From Cunninghamia lanceolata (taxonomy: Eukaryota; Streptophyta; Pinopsida; Cupressales; Cupressaceae): DNA of 64,000 nucleotides. The position numbers and the translations under genes were made by a program. The stretch spans positions 10,897,521 through 10,961,520 of the forward strand of contig BSBN01000293.1 in the NCBI GenBank assembly GCA_027924645.1. Reading direction: 5' to 3'. This document shows positions 43,760 to 55,289 of this stretch, one piece after another. Numbering within the stretch: position 1 is the first letter of the stretch; every line of letters starts with the position of its first letter. The notes under the pieces were generated by a model. That model had not been told where the DNA came from. It searched no databases and was given only the letters and a program-made list of their open reading frames with translations.

Positions 43760-45299
43760 TGTTGCAAGTATATGCCTAATCGGTGTTGTCATTGATGTCA
43801 ACATATCTTTGTTGTAATTAGTGTCAACTATGTCCTATTCTATTACTTGTTTAGAAGCTTTATATGTTGAGGATATTGAGAAAATTGGCCCCTCCAGAAG
43901 ATAAAAGTGAGTTATAGTGAGGCGCAATATAGACAGTGAGTTGTATGCTGAAGAATAGTTTGGTAGATTGCTCCGCATTTATTTTTGGTTGAATATCTTG
44001 GTCTATAGATTGGAAGTTATTTAAAGGAATTCCTAAAGATTCTAAATCCAAAGTTTGAGCCTCTGGTGTGAAGAATTAAGAGAGTTGCATTCACCAGAGT
44101 AAAACCTATTTTCTCTGATTATTCTCTGGTGACATGGAGTAAGTATTTTGCTCCGCATTCCTCCACAATAAAGTATTTTGCTTTGTGGTTCTAGAGGGAA
44201 GTATGGGATGATGATAAGTTCCTACAAATGCAGTGGTTCATGTCTTGGTGGTCCGCAAGATATCTTTCTTTTATGTCAATTGAAGACAGTGAAGTTCATG
44301 TGTTCCGATGAGAAGATTCCTATGGCTAAAGTGGTTAAGGTTCGTGCACTTGCTCTTGATGATCATAACATGCTTGTGGATGTCTCCTATCCATTTTCCT
44401 ATCTTGACATTGGTCCACGTTAAGGAATTGAGATCATGTTTGAAGATTATTCCCAGATAGTGTAACATGTAACCAATCTTAGCCGACTTGGTTAACTCCA
44501 GTTATTGCAGAGATTCCTTGAAGATTGTGGAAGTGTGTTGTGGCATGGAAGATTGTGTTTGAGTCCCAACTAAGGCATGGTATGATCCACATACATCTTT
44601 ACTTCATTTCCTTTGCATAATGTTGTAATAGGTCAGGACCTATTTTGTAAATGTTTGTAATGCCGACCTTGGAGATTGTTCCAATGGTTGATGATTGTAA
44701 TGCCAACCTTGATGATCATTCCAAGGTTGATGAAGTGTATAAATACTTGTAATTGAGTCGTGGAAAAGGTGTCTTTGAGAAAGAATGGGAAAATAAGTAA
44801 AAAGGGCAAGGAGATAAGGCAGAGCAGAGAAGAGGACCGATTGTACTTCCATGTTTTAATCTTAGACATGAAGAAGATGGTGATTGTGGCAGTGAGCCTA
44901 GCGGTGAGCCACCAGTAGGGTTTAATAGCCCTTATTGTAATCTTTCTAGGTTTAGGGTTGTGGCAGTGAGCTTGCTAGACCTAGTTGTACTTCATGGCAG
45001 TGAGCCAATATGTTCTGGGCCCATGGAGTGACCAAGACTGAAAATCATTTTTCAAAGATTGCAATATATTTTGAGAGCTAATCCTCTTCATGGTTTTTCC
45101 CCGCCTTGGGGTTTCCCATATAAAAATCTGGTGTCTCTTGTGTATAATGTTGCATCTGTGTTTAAGTTTCTAATTTCATGCAATCATTGTTGTATCATAA
45201 TAATTGTGGATAAATGATTAATATGTAAGTAAAGAAGTGTTTGAGTTTTTGTGACAACTGATTCACCCCCCCCTCTCAGTTTTTTGACACATTTCAACA
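43760..45299 (+). repeat. 5' LTR of copia E
   Basis: TGTTGCAAGTATATGCC...GACACATTTCAACA, 1540 bp, with 5-bp inverted ends TGTTG/CAACA. It carries two copies of a GTTGTCATTGATGTCAAC-like dyad in the first 75 bp, TATAAATA at 44738-44745 and the C-rich block near 45266. Confidence 0.93.
44738..44745 (+). promoter_or_regulatory. TATA box of copia E 5' LTR
   Basis: TATAAATA in GAAGTGTATAAATACTTG; the same sequence recurs in the 3' LTR at 63591-63598. Confidence 0.65.
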
Positions 45300-45301
45300 A
45301 T

Positions 45302-45313
45302 TGGTATCAGAGC
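45302..45313 (+). other. Primer-binding site of copia E
   Basis: TGGTATCAGAGC, exact complement of the 3' end of plant initiator-Met tRNA, two bases after the LTR end. Confidence 0.92.
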
Positions 45314-45358
45314 AAGGTTCCTCTGAAGAAAGTCTAACAACTTGAGGAATATCCAAAA

Positions 45359-46075
45359 ATGTCTTATAAGTAGGAAGCACCGCATTTTGATGGGACGAAC
45401 TATGCTCTTTGAAAGGCACGAATGAAAAGTCATCTTCTTTGTCTTGGTTATAAAGTATGGAGAGCTGCAGAAACAAAATACACGTTGCCTTAGAATGGTT
45501 TGATGATTAAAGACAAAATCAAGGAATATGAAGTGGATGTCAAAGCAAAAGATGCTCTGTTAAGTTCATTGAATGACACAGTACTAACAAAAGTGGTGGA
45601 TCTTGAAACTACAAATGAGGTATGGGAAAAGATGAAAAATCTATATGAGGGAGATGATTCTGTGAAAGAGGCCAAGCTACAAAGTTTGAAGATGAATGAA
45701 GATGAAAACATAACAGCCTTTATGCAAAGAGTTAATGAACTTGTCACCAAAATAAAAGGTACAGGGAGAACTCTCGGTGATAAGGAAATTGTAATGAAAA
45801 TTCTCATATCACTGCCAAAGTCCTATAGTCACAAGGTAGCTACAATTGAAGAGTTTATGCCAGTAAAATATATTGTCAGAGATTAGTTGCTTGGTAAGCT
45901 TACTGCCTTTGAGATGAGAGAGTTTGGTGATGCCCTGCCAAAAGTAGAGATTGTCTTCAAAGCTAGTACTTCTGGGAAAACTTCCAGATCAGAAAAGTAC
46001 AATGTAGAATCAGATGATGAGTTCAATGAAATTGAAGCAACTTTGTGGATAAAATGCAAAGAGGATCTGGCCTAG
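45359..46075 (+). pseudogene. Copia E gag (broken, zinc knuckle deleted)
   Basis: The start ATG at 45359 (MSYK) is placed like that of A. Early stops (TAG/TGA) break the N-terminus; the frame then reads IKEYEVDVKAKDALLSSLND, MNEDENITAFMQRVNELVTK and MKILISLPKSYSHKVATIEE, and stops at 46073-46075. Compared with A, the segment holding KCFSCGK-type CCHC residues is missing: sequence jumps from the QRGSG equivalent to DPKK, so the nucleocapsid finger is lost. Confidence 0.85.
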
Positions 46076-46568
46076 GATCCAAAAGAAATGTTATTATGTT
46101 GAAGATTTTGATGATGATAAAGGAGTATCAGAAAATGGTGAACCAGATTCCAGTAATGAATGCTTGTTTATTGCTATTAAAGAAGAACATGTGTATACTA
46201 ATCTTGCTAGTTGTATGAAGAAAGAAAAACCAGTGGAAAGTGCTTTGGCTGCTCAGGTTGTTGAAGACAAAGATGAATGGGTTATTGATAGTGGCTGCTC
46301 TTACCACATGACTGGTGACAAAAGTAAGTTTGTGAGTTTGGAAAGGTATGATGGTGGACTGGTTAGGTTTGGAGATGATACAACTAGTAAGATTTGTGGA
46401 AAAGGATCTATTCCCTTTGTTGGTAAGCACAATACTGAAGATGTCTTGTATGTGAAAGGATTAAAGCACAATCTTTTGAGTGTGGGTCAGATGTGTGACA
46501 AAGGTTATGATCTAAGATTCAAGGACAATGGATGTAAGATCAAGGAAATCTTTGGACAATCATTGTAA
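46076..46568 (+). pseudogene. Copia E protease and pre-integrase segment
   Basis: The aspartic protease site DEWVIDSGCSYHMTGDKSKF (about 46270-46330) is intact. RYDGGLVRFGDDTTSKICGKG and LYVKGLKHNLLSVGQMCDKG follow. The frame closes at 46566-46568 after a shift. Confidence 0.85.
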
Positions 46569-47482
46569 CTGGTAACAAGACTAGAGGTAATATCTATCAC
46601 TTGAAAGGAACTAATAATTATTATTTGTAGGCTCAGATTGATGAAAGTTGGCTATGCATAGAAGGTTTGTCACATCAATTTTGACAACATTATGAAGATA
46701 AGTACTGCACATGCTGTTAGAGATTTGCTCAAGATTGTGAAGCCTGCTAATCCTATTTGCAAGGAGTGTCAATTTGGGAAACAACCAAGAACAAGTTTCA
46801 AAAGCAAGGACCAATCAGTTGATGGAATTACTAGAACTAGTGCATACTGACTTGTGTGGACCTACCAGAGTAAGAAGTTTACAAGGAGACATGTAATTTC
46901 ATGTTACTTATTGATGATTATTCTAGAATGACTTGGGTTACCTTTTTGAAAGAAAAATTAGAAGCTTTGGATAAGTTCAAAGCAATTTAAGGCAATGGTT
47001 GAAAATGAGATGGATTTGAAGATCAAGTGTTTTAAGTCTAATAGAGGAGGAGAGTTCACATCAAATGAATTCAATTATTTTGTGAGAAACATGGGATAAA
47101 GAGACAATTATTTGCACCTAGAACTCCACAACAAAATGGATTTGTTGAAAGAAACAACAAAACAGTTTAAGAAGCTGCTAGAACCATGATGAAGGAAGCT
47201 GATCTTCTAGAAGTATATTGGAGAGAAGAAATTCACACTACTATATATATCCTAAATAGAGTCCAAGTCAAAGGTAACAATTCTAAGACTCCTTATGAAT
47301 TTGTGGTATGGTAAAATTCCTACTGTGAAATATCTCAAAGTTTTTGGTAGCAAATGCTATATCAAAAGAGAAGAAGATCTAGGCAAATTTGATGCTAGGT
47401 GTGATGAAGGAATCTTCCATGATTACTCAAGCAAGAGAAAGGCCTACCAGTGTTATAATAAGGAGGCTAAACAAGATCATTG
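46569..47482 (+). pseudogene. Copia E integrase (broken)
   Basis: Across several frameshifts: KPANPICKECQFGKQPRTSF, LVHTDLCGP (first Asp kept), SRMTWVTFLKEKLEAL, FKSNRGGEFTSNEF (second Asp is Asn), TPQQNGFVERNNKT (Glu kept), then IPTVKYLKVFGSKCYIKREE and GKFDARCDEGIF. Confidence 0.85.
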
Positions 47483-47699
47483 AGAGTGCAAATGTCAAAG
47501 TCGATGAAGCAAGGAAAGGTCTTCAGATTCAAGTGGATATGAATTAGATAAACTAGATGTTTCAGAGGTGGTGCAGCATGAAGATAGCTCAGATGAAGAG
47601 AATCAAGCTCTGAAAAGTGTTGCCAAGACACCAAGGTATGTAAAACTTAATCATTCTGAAGATCAAATCATAAGAGATAAAAGTAAAGGAATTCTGACC

Positions 47700-49210
47700 A
47701 GAAGAAGAGCTACAGAAGAATAAGTAAATTTCTATCTGATTTCCAAGATTGAACCTAAGACTATGAATGTGGCTTGTAATGATGAGAATTGGGTAAAAGC
47801 TATGAAGGAAGAATTGATGCAAATAGAGAAGAATCAGACTTGGGATCTTGTTTCCCTAGACCAGTAGGCAAAAATGTAATTGGTACCAAGTGGGTTTTCA
47901 GAAACAAGATGAATGAGAATGGTGAAGTAGTAAGAAACAAAGCAAGGTTGGTATGAAAAGGATACTCTCAAGTTGAAGGAATAGATTTTGAGAAAACATT
48001 TGCACCAGTGGCAAGGATTGAAGCTATAAGAATGTTTCTGGCATTTGCAGCCTACAAAGATTTCAAAGTATATCAGATGGATGTAAAGTCTACATTCTTG
48101 AATGGGAGAGTATGGAAGAAGAAGTCTATATTGAACAACTGGAAAGATTCCAGTCATCAGATCAGGGTGACATGGTATGCAGATTGAAGAAGGCCTTGTA
48201 TGGTTTAAAACAAGCCCCCAGGACATGGTATGCACAGTTGGACATGTATTTGATATAGATAGGGGTTCAGTAAAGGTACCACAGACACATTCTCTACTTC
48301 AAGATCATGATGAACAAATCCTAATTGTAGAAGTCTTTGTTGATGACATTATCTTTGGAGGAAATGAAGGTATGTGCACAATGTTTTTTGGAGAAATGCA
48401 AAGTGGATTTGAAATGTCCATGTTTGAGTGAGATGAATTTCTTTTTGGGTCTACAAATAAATCAATCAGATAAAGGTATCTTCATTTCTCAGTCTAAGTA
48501 TGTGAAAGATTTGCTAAAGAAGTTTGAGATGGAAGACTCTAAACTAGTAAATACTCCATGATAACCTATTGTAAGTTGAGCGCAGATCAGAAAAGGTATA
48601 GATCTATGATTGGAGGACTACTTTATCTAACTTGAACCAGACCTGACATAATGCATGCAGTTTGCCTTGTGGCAAGATTTCAAGAGAGCCCAAGGAGTCA
48701 CATATGATGGAAATCAAGAGAATTCTGAGATATTTGAAAGGCACAATAGATTATGGTTTGTGGTATCCAAAAGATAATGATTTCACTCTTAGTGCATACA
48801 CTGATGTAGATTGGGCCAGAGATATGGATGACAGGAAAAGTACAAGTGGAGGTGATTTCTTTTTGGGAAAAGGTTGAAATCTTGGTTGAGCAAGAAACAG
48901 GATTCAATATCCTTTTCTACTGTAGAAGTAAAATACATTGTAGCAGCATGTAGTTGCACTCAAGTATTATGGATGAAGCAGATATTGAAGGAAATTAGAG
49001 TTATGTATGAAGATCCAATTGAAATATTTTGTGACAATACAAGTGTCATAAACATATCAAAGAATCTAGTAATGTATTCAAGGACAAAGCACATCTCCAT
49101 AAGATATCACTTTCTAAGGGAAAAAAGTGATAGAGAATGAAGTGAAGTTGGAATATGGTATCTACAAAAGACCATATTACAAACTTTTTTACCAAACCTC
49201 TGCCTAAGGA
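47700..49210 (+). pseudogene. Copia E reverse transcriptase and RNase H (broken)
   Basis: [90 protein letters not shown] and the catalytic VEVFVDDIIFGG (48325-48365). RNase H: YTDVDWARDMDDRKSTSGGD, LWMKQILKEIRVMYE, CDNTSVINISKN, RTKHISIRYHFLRE, ending near FTKPLPKDTFQYL at 49190-49220. There are at least six frame breaks. Confidence 0.88.
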
Positions 49211-49640
49211 TACTTTTCAGTATCTTAGAGAAAAGTTAGGGGTTATTACCCCTCCTCTCTAACTAAGATGCACAAGAGTGCATCAATCCGGTGGTGCTTC
49301 TTCAGTTCCAGATTGATGCTTTTAGGGCTACTTCTTAGGAGGAGTAGTCAATGAGTTTCAAAAGAAAAATTAAATCAGAGCAGAAGAGTGCAAGTATGTG
49401 CTCTTTTCCATTGATGTCAAAGGGGGAGAGAAGTCATGAAAAACTCAAAAAGAAAGAGTGCAGATGTGTAAAAAGATAGGGGAGAATCTTGGTTAGAAGA
49501 AAGAGTGCAGATGTGTAGGGGGAGTATATTGGTAAAAAAGAAAGAGTGCAGATGTGTAAAGAAATAGGGGGAGAATCCTGTCTTGATGGCTGTTGCAGTT
49601 TTTCACATCATATGTTGCCATCAATGACAAAGGGGAAGAT
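49211..49640 (+). other. Copia E 3' untranslated region with tripled module and polypurine tract
   Basis: AGAAAGAGTGCAGATGTGTA occurs at 49451, 49498 and 49539; each copy is followed by a purine run (GATAGGGGAG, GGGGGAG, AATAGGGGGAG). The terminal polypurine tract AAAGGGGAAGAT ends at 49640. The upstream TATGTTGCCATCAATGACAA (49611-49630) pairs with 49667-49686 inside the LTR. Confidence 0.8.
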
Positions 49641-49796
49641 TGTTGCAAGTATGTGCCTAATCGGTGTTGTCATTGAAGTCAACATATCTTTATTGTTATT
49701 AGTGTCAACTATGTCCTATTCTATTACTTATTTAGAAGCTTTGTATGTTGAGGATATTGAGAAAATTGGCCCCTCCGGAAGACACAAGTGAGTTAC
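49641..49796 (+). repeat. 3' LTR of copia E, first segment
   Basis: TGTTGCAAGTATGTGCC to GTGAGTTAC, collinear with 43760 to about 43915 of the 5' LTR. It ends in GTTAC (49792-49796), the left target duplication of F. Confidence 0.93.
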
Positions 49797-50115
49797 TAAG
49801 AGGAACCTCTTGCAATAATACAATGAAAATTGCACAAAATAACATAAATATATAAATAGCAGGAACACAAAAGGAATTTATTAATCATAGGCCACTTCGA
49901 GGGGGCAACCTCTGAGAAAGCTCAATACAATAAATTTGTGGATGCCTTCATTGGCCTCAACACGTACTTATATACTAAGTCTAATCTAAACAACTATTAC
50001 TTTCTCATGAATGTGGGATAATACAATATACTCACAGGACGACTTACAAAGCATATGTGTCCAACAACAATATACTAACAAAGTAAAGAGAAGGGTTAAA
50101 CACGGGTTCCTAACA
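49797..50115 (-). repeat. 3' LTR of chromovirus F
   Basis: 319 bp; on the minus strand TGTTAGGAACCC...GGTTCCTCTTA (terminal base pair decayed from TGAGAGG). It differs from the right copy by roughly 8% by eye. A TATATAAG-type element lies at 49967-49976 on the minus strand. Confidence 0.92.
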
Positions 50116-50129
50116 TCCCCTCCCTCTTT
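50116..50129 (-). other. Polypurine tract of chromovirus F
   Basis: On the minus strand AAAGAGGGAGGGGA directly precedes the LTR start TGTTAGG. Confidence 0.9.
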
Positions 50130-50270
50130 GAAAAAGCTGTCCTTAAAGCTTAAGATGTGGAAATTGTTGCTGAATCTGAAGGAGTGGTTCCCATGTATCA
50201 TTCTCTAGTTGCATTCCATGACACTGAATTAATACCTCTGTGATGGATCAAGAGCAAAGCTGATGCATGC
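50130..50270 (-). pseudogene. Chromovirus F chromodomain
   Basis: Minus-strand translation after the last integrase segment gives ELEAILDRCMHQLCS, a stop, then ITEVLIQCHGMQLENDTWEP and QQQFPHLKL. The ILDR...WEP...FP pattern is the C-terminal chromodomain that places F among chromoviruses, which use it to target chromatin marks. Confidence 0.8.
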
Positions 50271-51500
50271 ACCTGTCAAGGATTGCCTCCAGCTCCAAAA
50301 TGATGGATCCCTTGTTATCCAGTTTTGGTAAAATAGTTTGTGCTCTGATGTTGGTGCCAAGAACTTTCTTTAGACAAGAGACATGAAATACTGGATGAAT
50401 GTAGGAAGGAGGAAGCTCTAATTTATAAGCAATTGACCCAATCTTCTGAAGAATCTTATATGGCCCATAGAACTTAGGAGCCAACTTATGACACCCTTTG
50501 AGTTTCAGGGATGATTACTTGTATGGCTATAGATGAAGAAAAACCATATCACCTACTTGAAAAGTGCACTTAGAATGGTACTGATCGGCTTGTTGTTTCA
50601 TTCAATTTCTCGCCATGTGAAGATTGTCTTACAAAATGCAAAGAATCTAATCTCAGGTTCAGAGAACCATGTCGACTGCTTGAATTGGTGACTGCTGGGG
50701 GTGTATGGAAGGAGCACTAGTGGTGCTTGACCATAGACTGCTTCATATGGAGTCATTTTAGATGCAGTGTGGTAGGATGTATTGTACCACCATTTAATGA
50801 GAGGGAGCCACTTTTCCCATTGATGTTGTTGTTCTGACGTGAAGCAACGAAGATAAGTTTCCAAACATTTGTTGATAATTTTAGTTTGACCATCTATTTG
50901 TGGGTGATACCCTGAACTCATCTTCAATTTGGTGCCAGGTGTGTCGAAATAGTTCTGTCCAAAAAAGACTGGTGAAAGTTGCATCATGATTTGAGATAAT
51001 GGAAGAAGGGATGCCATGAAGACAGAAGATCTAGTCCATAAAAATTTGTGTGACTAAGGAGGTGGTATAGGGATGGCCGAGGGCACAAAAATGACTATAT
51101 TTGTAGAGGCGATCGACCACAACCAAGATCACTATCTTCCCTCTAGATTTAGGGAGCCCCTCAATGAAATCCATAGAAATATCTATCCAAATCCATTTAG
51201 GGATGGGCAAGGGTTCCAGAAATCTAGGAAGGAGTGTCGTTTGACCCTTGTTGCATTGGAGGTATCACATTCATCTACCATCTGTTGAATTGCCCTTTTC
51301 ATTCCCCTTCCAAAAGAAGTTACCTTGTGCCCGCTCATAGGTTTTGAGGAACCAAAGTGCCCTGCCGATGGAGAAGCATGGAGTTCATAGAAGATAGCCT
51401 GTTGAAGATCTGTGCTCTGGGGAAGCACTAGACGACCCTTGTATCTCAGAGAAGCACCATCCCAAGAGTAATGTAGTACAACAAAAGGGTTATTGGCCAA
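50248..51500 (-). pseudogene. Chromovirus F integrase (broken)
   Basis: The zinc-finger region is ELHASPSAGHFGSSKPMSGH, with the GMKRAIQQMVDEC segment; a second finger Cys appears altered. The core carries [11 protein letters not shown] (frame-shifted), then SGYHPQIDGQTKIINKCLET, in which the catalytic Glu of GQTEVVN is Lys. The tail is KLAPKFYGPYKILQKIGSIA and HPVFHVSCLKKVLG. Multiple stops. Confidence 0.85.
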
Positions 51501-51659
51501 CTACTGGATGATTTGAGATAATAAAGAGTCATTAACATAGCCCTGCTGGACAGATTCCAACCAATTTGGAACAGGCATAGAAATAGCTGAAAGAGAAGCT
51601 TGGTCATCAAATGTGAGAGAAAAGAGCATCTACCACATTATTGTCCTTACCCTTCTTGT

Positions 51660-53026
51660 AAGTGATCTCATAGTCATAACCCATGAGTTTCCTAACCCAT
51701 TTCTATTGTGCTGGGGAGGAGACCCATTGTTCCAAGAAATATTTCAGACTCTGGTGATCAGTCTTGATGCAGAAATGATTCCCTAGTAGGTATGGCCGCC
51801 ACTTCTGTACTGCATGCAAAATAGCCATCATTTCCTTCTCATATGTAGAGAGTACTAAATTCTTACCAGAAAGGGCTTTGCTGGTGAATGCAATGGGATG
51901 TTCATCTTGAAGGAGAATAGCACCAGTCCATTGCCGCAAGCATCACTCTCAATAGTGAAGGTCTTGGAAAAATCTAGCATAGCTAGAACAAGTGTAGTAC
52001 ACATGGCATGTTTTAATTTTTCAAATGCACACTCAGCAGCATGTGTCCATGTAAAAGCATCATTTTTCAACATAGCTGTTAATGGAGCTGCAATCTTCTT
52101 GTAATCCTTGATAAACTTGGCGATAGTAGCTGGTCAGTCCCAAAAAGCCATGGAGGCTCTTGAGTGTCTGAGGATGCAGCCATTTTTTATGGCATCTATT
52201 TTGGTAGGATCCACTCGAACCCTTCGGATGAAACAATATGCCTAAGATACTCCACTTCTTCCTGGCCAAAAACACATTTAGACTATTTTACACAGAGATG
52301 ATGATCAGAGAGAAGTTGCAGTACAAGATCTAGATGTTGGAGATGCTTAGTCCATGTTTTACTATAGATGAGGATATCATCAAAGAAGACCAGAATGAAT
52401 TTATGCAAGTAGGGATGGAATATTTTATTCATCAATGGCTGGAATGTTGAAGGAGAATTAGTGAGGCCAAAGGGCATGACCAAAAACTCATTGTGGCCAT
52501 CATACATGTAGAAATCCATTTTAGGGATATCATCCTCATGAACTCAAATTTGGTGATACCCAGAACGAAGATCCAACTTGGAGAAAAAATGAGTGCCATT
52601 AAGCTCATCAACAACAGGAATGAAAACTTATCCTTGATTGTGATGTGATTAAGTGCTTGGAAGTCAATGCAAAGGTGCCATGACCCATCTTTTTTTTGGA
52701 CGAGAAGAACTGGTGAAGAAAAGGAACTAGTACTAGGGTGAATAATACCTTGCTTTAGTAGTCCCAAACGAGCATCTCAATCTCTGTCTTTGGTGAAATG
52801 GGTAGTAGTAGGGCCTGATGTTGGGAGGAATGCTTCCAGGGAAGGAGCTAAATATGGGTGGTCCTCTGGTCATGAAGGTAGCAAACCCATTGGTTTGGCA
52901 AAGACACATGCATACCTATCCAAAATTTGTTGTAGATCCGAAGGAGTAGTGGGGACTGCTGATGGTTGCATCTGAATGGAATGGAGCTGAGTGATGACAC
53001 CATGTGAATTCTTCTTAAGGAGATTT
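51660..53026 (-). pseudogene. Chromovirus F reverse transcriptase and RNase H (broken)
   Basis: RT: LDRYACVFAKPMGLPP just left of [57 protein letters not shown], and the catalytic VFFDDILIYSKTWTKHL. RNase H: TIESDACGNG (Asp kept), DEHPIAFTSKALSGKN, STYEKEMMAILHAVQKWRPY, FCIKTDHQSLKYFLEQ. Frameshifts occur near 52280, 52500 and 52780. Confidence 0.88.
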
Positions 53027-54318
53027 TGTTGGATTTAAGGCATACAACTGAGAGGGGGGGGTGAATCAGTTGTATAAAACTTCTTGTTCTTTCAAACACT
53101 TGATTCTTCATTGTTAGTTAACAGCATATCAATTAATCATCCATGAAAGCATAATACATAAACACAAGAGCAGATAAACATCAACACATTGAACACCAAG
53201 ATTTTGACGTGGAAAAACCGGTTAAGGGAAAAACCACGGGGTGATTAACCCAAGGATTATTCTCTGTTAGAAGAATAAGAAAAAAGAAATGGCACTTGCC
53301 AATTAGGGCTCACTGCCCGAGCACACTGCTCACAAAGAGGCCCACTGCCTACAAGGAGACACACTGTCTACAAAGTGATAAGATCACAATCTTGAACTGG
53401 AGAATGACATCTCTACCATGTTCGGATCAGTTCCATTTAAGCCCAAAAACCTTTGCTCTGCCTTTCGCACTTCTCTTCGCTATGCCACACTCATCCACAC
53501 AATCCACACTTCAAAATGAACTCACAAACCGTTATTTATACAAGACATTGACTTAGGAACAAACATCTAAGTCGGCAAACAACCATAAGAGTATCCGCAA
53601 GATGAATAACACATCCGGTCGGCCACCACAAGAACATTCGCAGGATGAACAACTCATCCGGTCGGCTAAACAGAGCAAGAACTTCATCCAGAAGAATATC
53701 TTCAATTCCAGGCTCTACTATCAATGCGGACCAACAACACAACCTCAACATGATCCAAGAACCTTCACAAGCCTGCCTGAATGACCAGGTACATCCGCAC
53801 TTTCTTTCCTTACTGGAATCTCTTATCCTCCTTATCTGAAACTTCAAGAACACTGTCTGTCGCCACTGTCATAATGCAAGAGGTACTTCTGGACCTCCAA
53901 ATCATACACAAATCAAGATGGCACATCACAAGGACATCTCAAAGACTCCTTCCATCCGCAGATTAGGAATTATACAGTTCCAGACCTCACCGGACCTTTT
54001 TGTGATCCTCTGTCACCTCTGAATACTTGCCGGAACCGGTTCTACACCGACAGCCACAACTCCTTCAGATCTTCATGCAGACCTCTGAAATCTTACTGAA
54101 GCATCTCAAGACTCATATCTACAAACCCTTTAATCCACATCCTCCAGTTCGCATCCTATACAGTACATTTGCCTTCTTCTCATCACTGTTCTTTACTGTT
54201 CCTGACTGAGGCTATTTTCTCAATATCCTCAGCACACTGCTCATTGAATCCTTCTTGTCAAAGCAATATGAGTATGTTGACATCAATGACAACACTGGCT
54301 CACCTCATACTTGCAACA
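53027..54318 (-). repeat. 3' LTR of copia G
   Basis: 1292 bp. It matches the right LTR at about 97% by eye; differences are mainly C/T transitions and single-base indels in homopolymers. TATAAATA (minus strand) at 53533-53540. The LTR start is at 54318 on the minus strand (TGTTGCAAGTATGAGG). Confidence 0.93.
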
Positions 54319-54689
54319 ATCTCCCCCTTTGTCATTGATGGCAACATATGATGTGAAAAACCATCAAGACAAGAACTTCTCCTTTCTGTCACAGCTCCCC
54401 CTATCAACAACAACTTTTCACATGTCTTCTCTTCCTTTACTGCTCCCCCTTTGATCATCAACCACTTGTTTTCAAATGTCTTCTCTTCCCCTTTGACATC
54501 AATGCAAAGGGCTTCATACTTGCAATTCTCATACATCAGAATCATACCAGCTGCTCCCCCTTAGTTGCAGCTCCCCATCATCAATCCGGATCACAAGATA
54601 TGACTGTGATATCCACCGGACTGATGCACATCAGTGCATCCTAGTTCATCACTGGAGGGGCCATGACCCCTAACTTCTCCCGGAGATAT
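54319..54689 (-). other. Copia G 3' untranslated region and polypurine tract
   Basis: On the minus strand the terminal tract AAAGGGGGAGAT (54319-54330) abuts the LTR. Further GGGGGAGC/GGGGAAG runs lie near 54395, 54442, 54485 and 54553. TTGTCATTGATGGCAACATA (54329-54348) pairs with 54273-54292 in the LTR. Confidence 0.8.
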
Positions 54690-55200
54690 TCAAAAGAGTC
54701 CTTGGGAAGGAGGTTTAGTAAAGATATCTGCAATCTGATCCTTTGAGGGAACATACTCCAATCTGACTTCTTCCTTGTTCACTTGTTCTCTCAAAAAGTG
54801 AAACTTGATAGATATGTGCTTAGTCTTAGAATGCAATACCGGATTCTTAGAAATATTAATTGCACTTGAATTATCACAGAAAATTGTGATAGGCTTCTCA
54901 TATTCAACTTTAATGTCTCTTAGCATCTGCTTCATCCATAAGATTTGAGTGCAACTACTTGCTGCTGCAATGTATTCTGCTTCAGCTGTAGACAGAGATA
55001 TTGCATCTTGTTTCTTGCTTAGCCAAGAAACCAATCTCTTCCCCAAAAAGAATGCTCCACCACTAGTGCTCTTCTGGTCATCCACATCTCCTGCCCAATC
55101 TGCATCTGTGTAAGCATGAAGAGAGAAATCCAGATCTCTAGGGTACCATAGACCATACTCACTGTTCCTTTCAGGTACCTAAAAATTCTTTGATTGCCAT
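54690..55200 (-). pseudogene. Copia G RNase H
   Basis: Minus strand: DDQKSTSGGAFFLGKRLVSW, ISLSTAEAEYIAAASSCTQI (catalytic Glu), LWMKQMLRDIKVEYE, FCDNSSAINISKNPV (Asp), KTKHISIKFHFLRE and EYVPSKDQIADIFTKP, then a shift before the normal C-terminus. The first acidic YTDADWA segment lies upstream in another frame (about 55090-55115). Confidence 0.88.
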
Positions 55201-55289
55201 AACATGAGATTCTCTAGGATCAGCCTAGAATCTTGCCACAAGACCAACAACCTGCATTATATCTGGTCTAGTCTGAGTGAGATACAACA

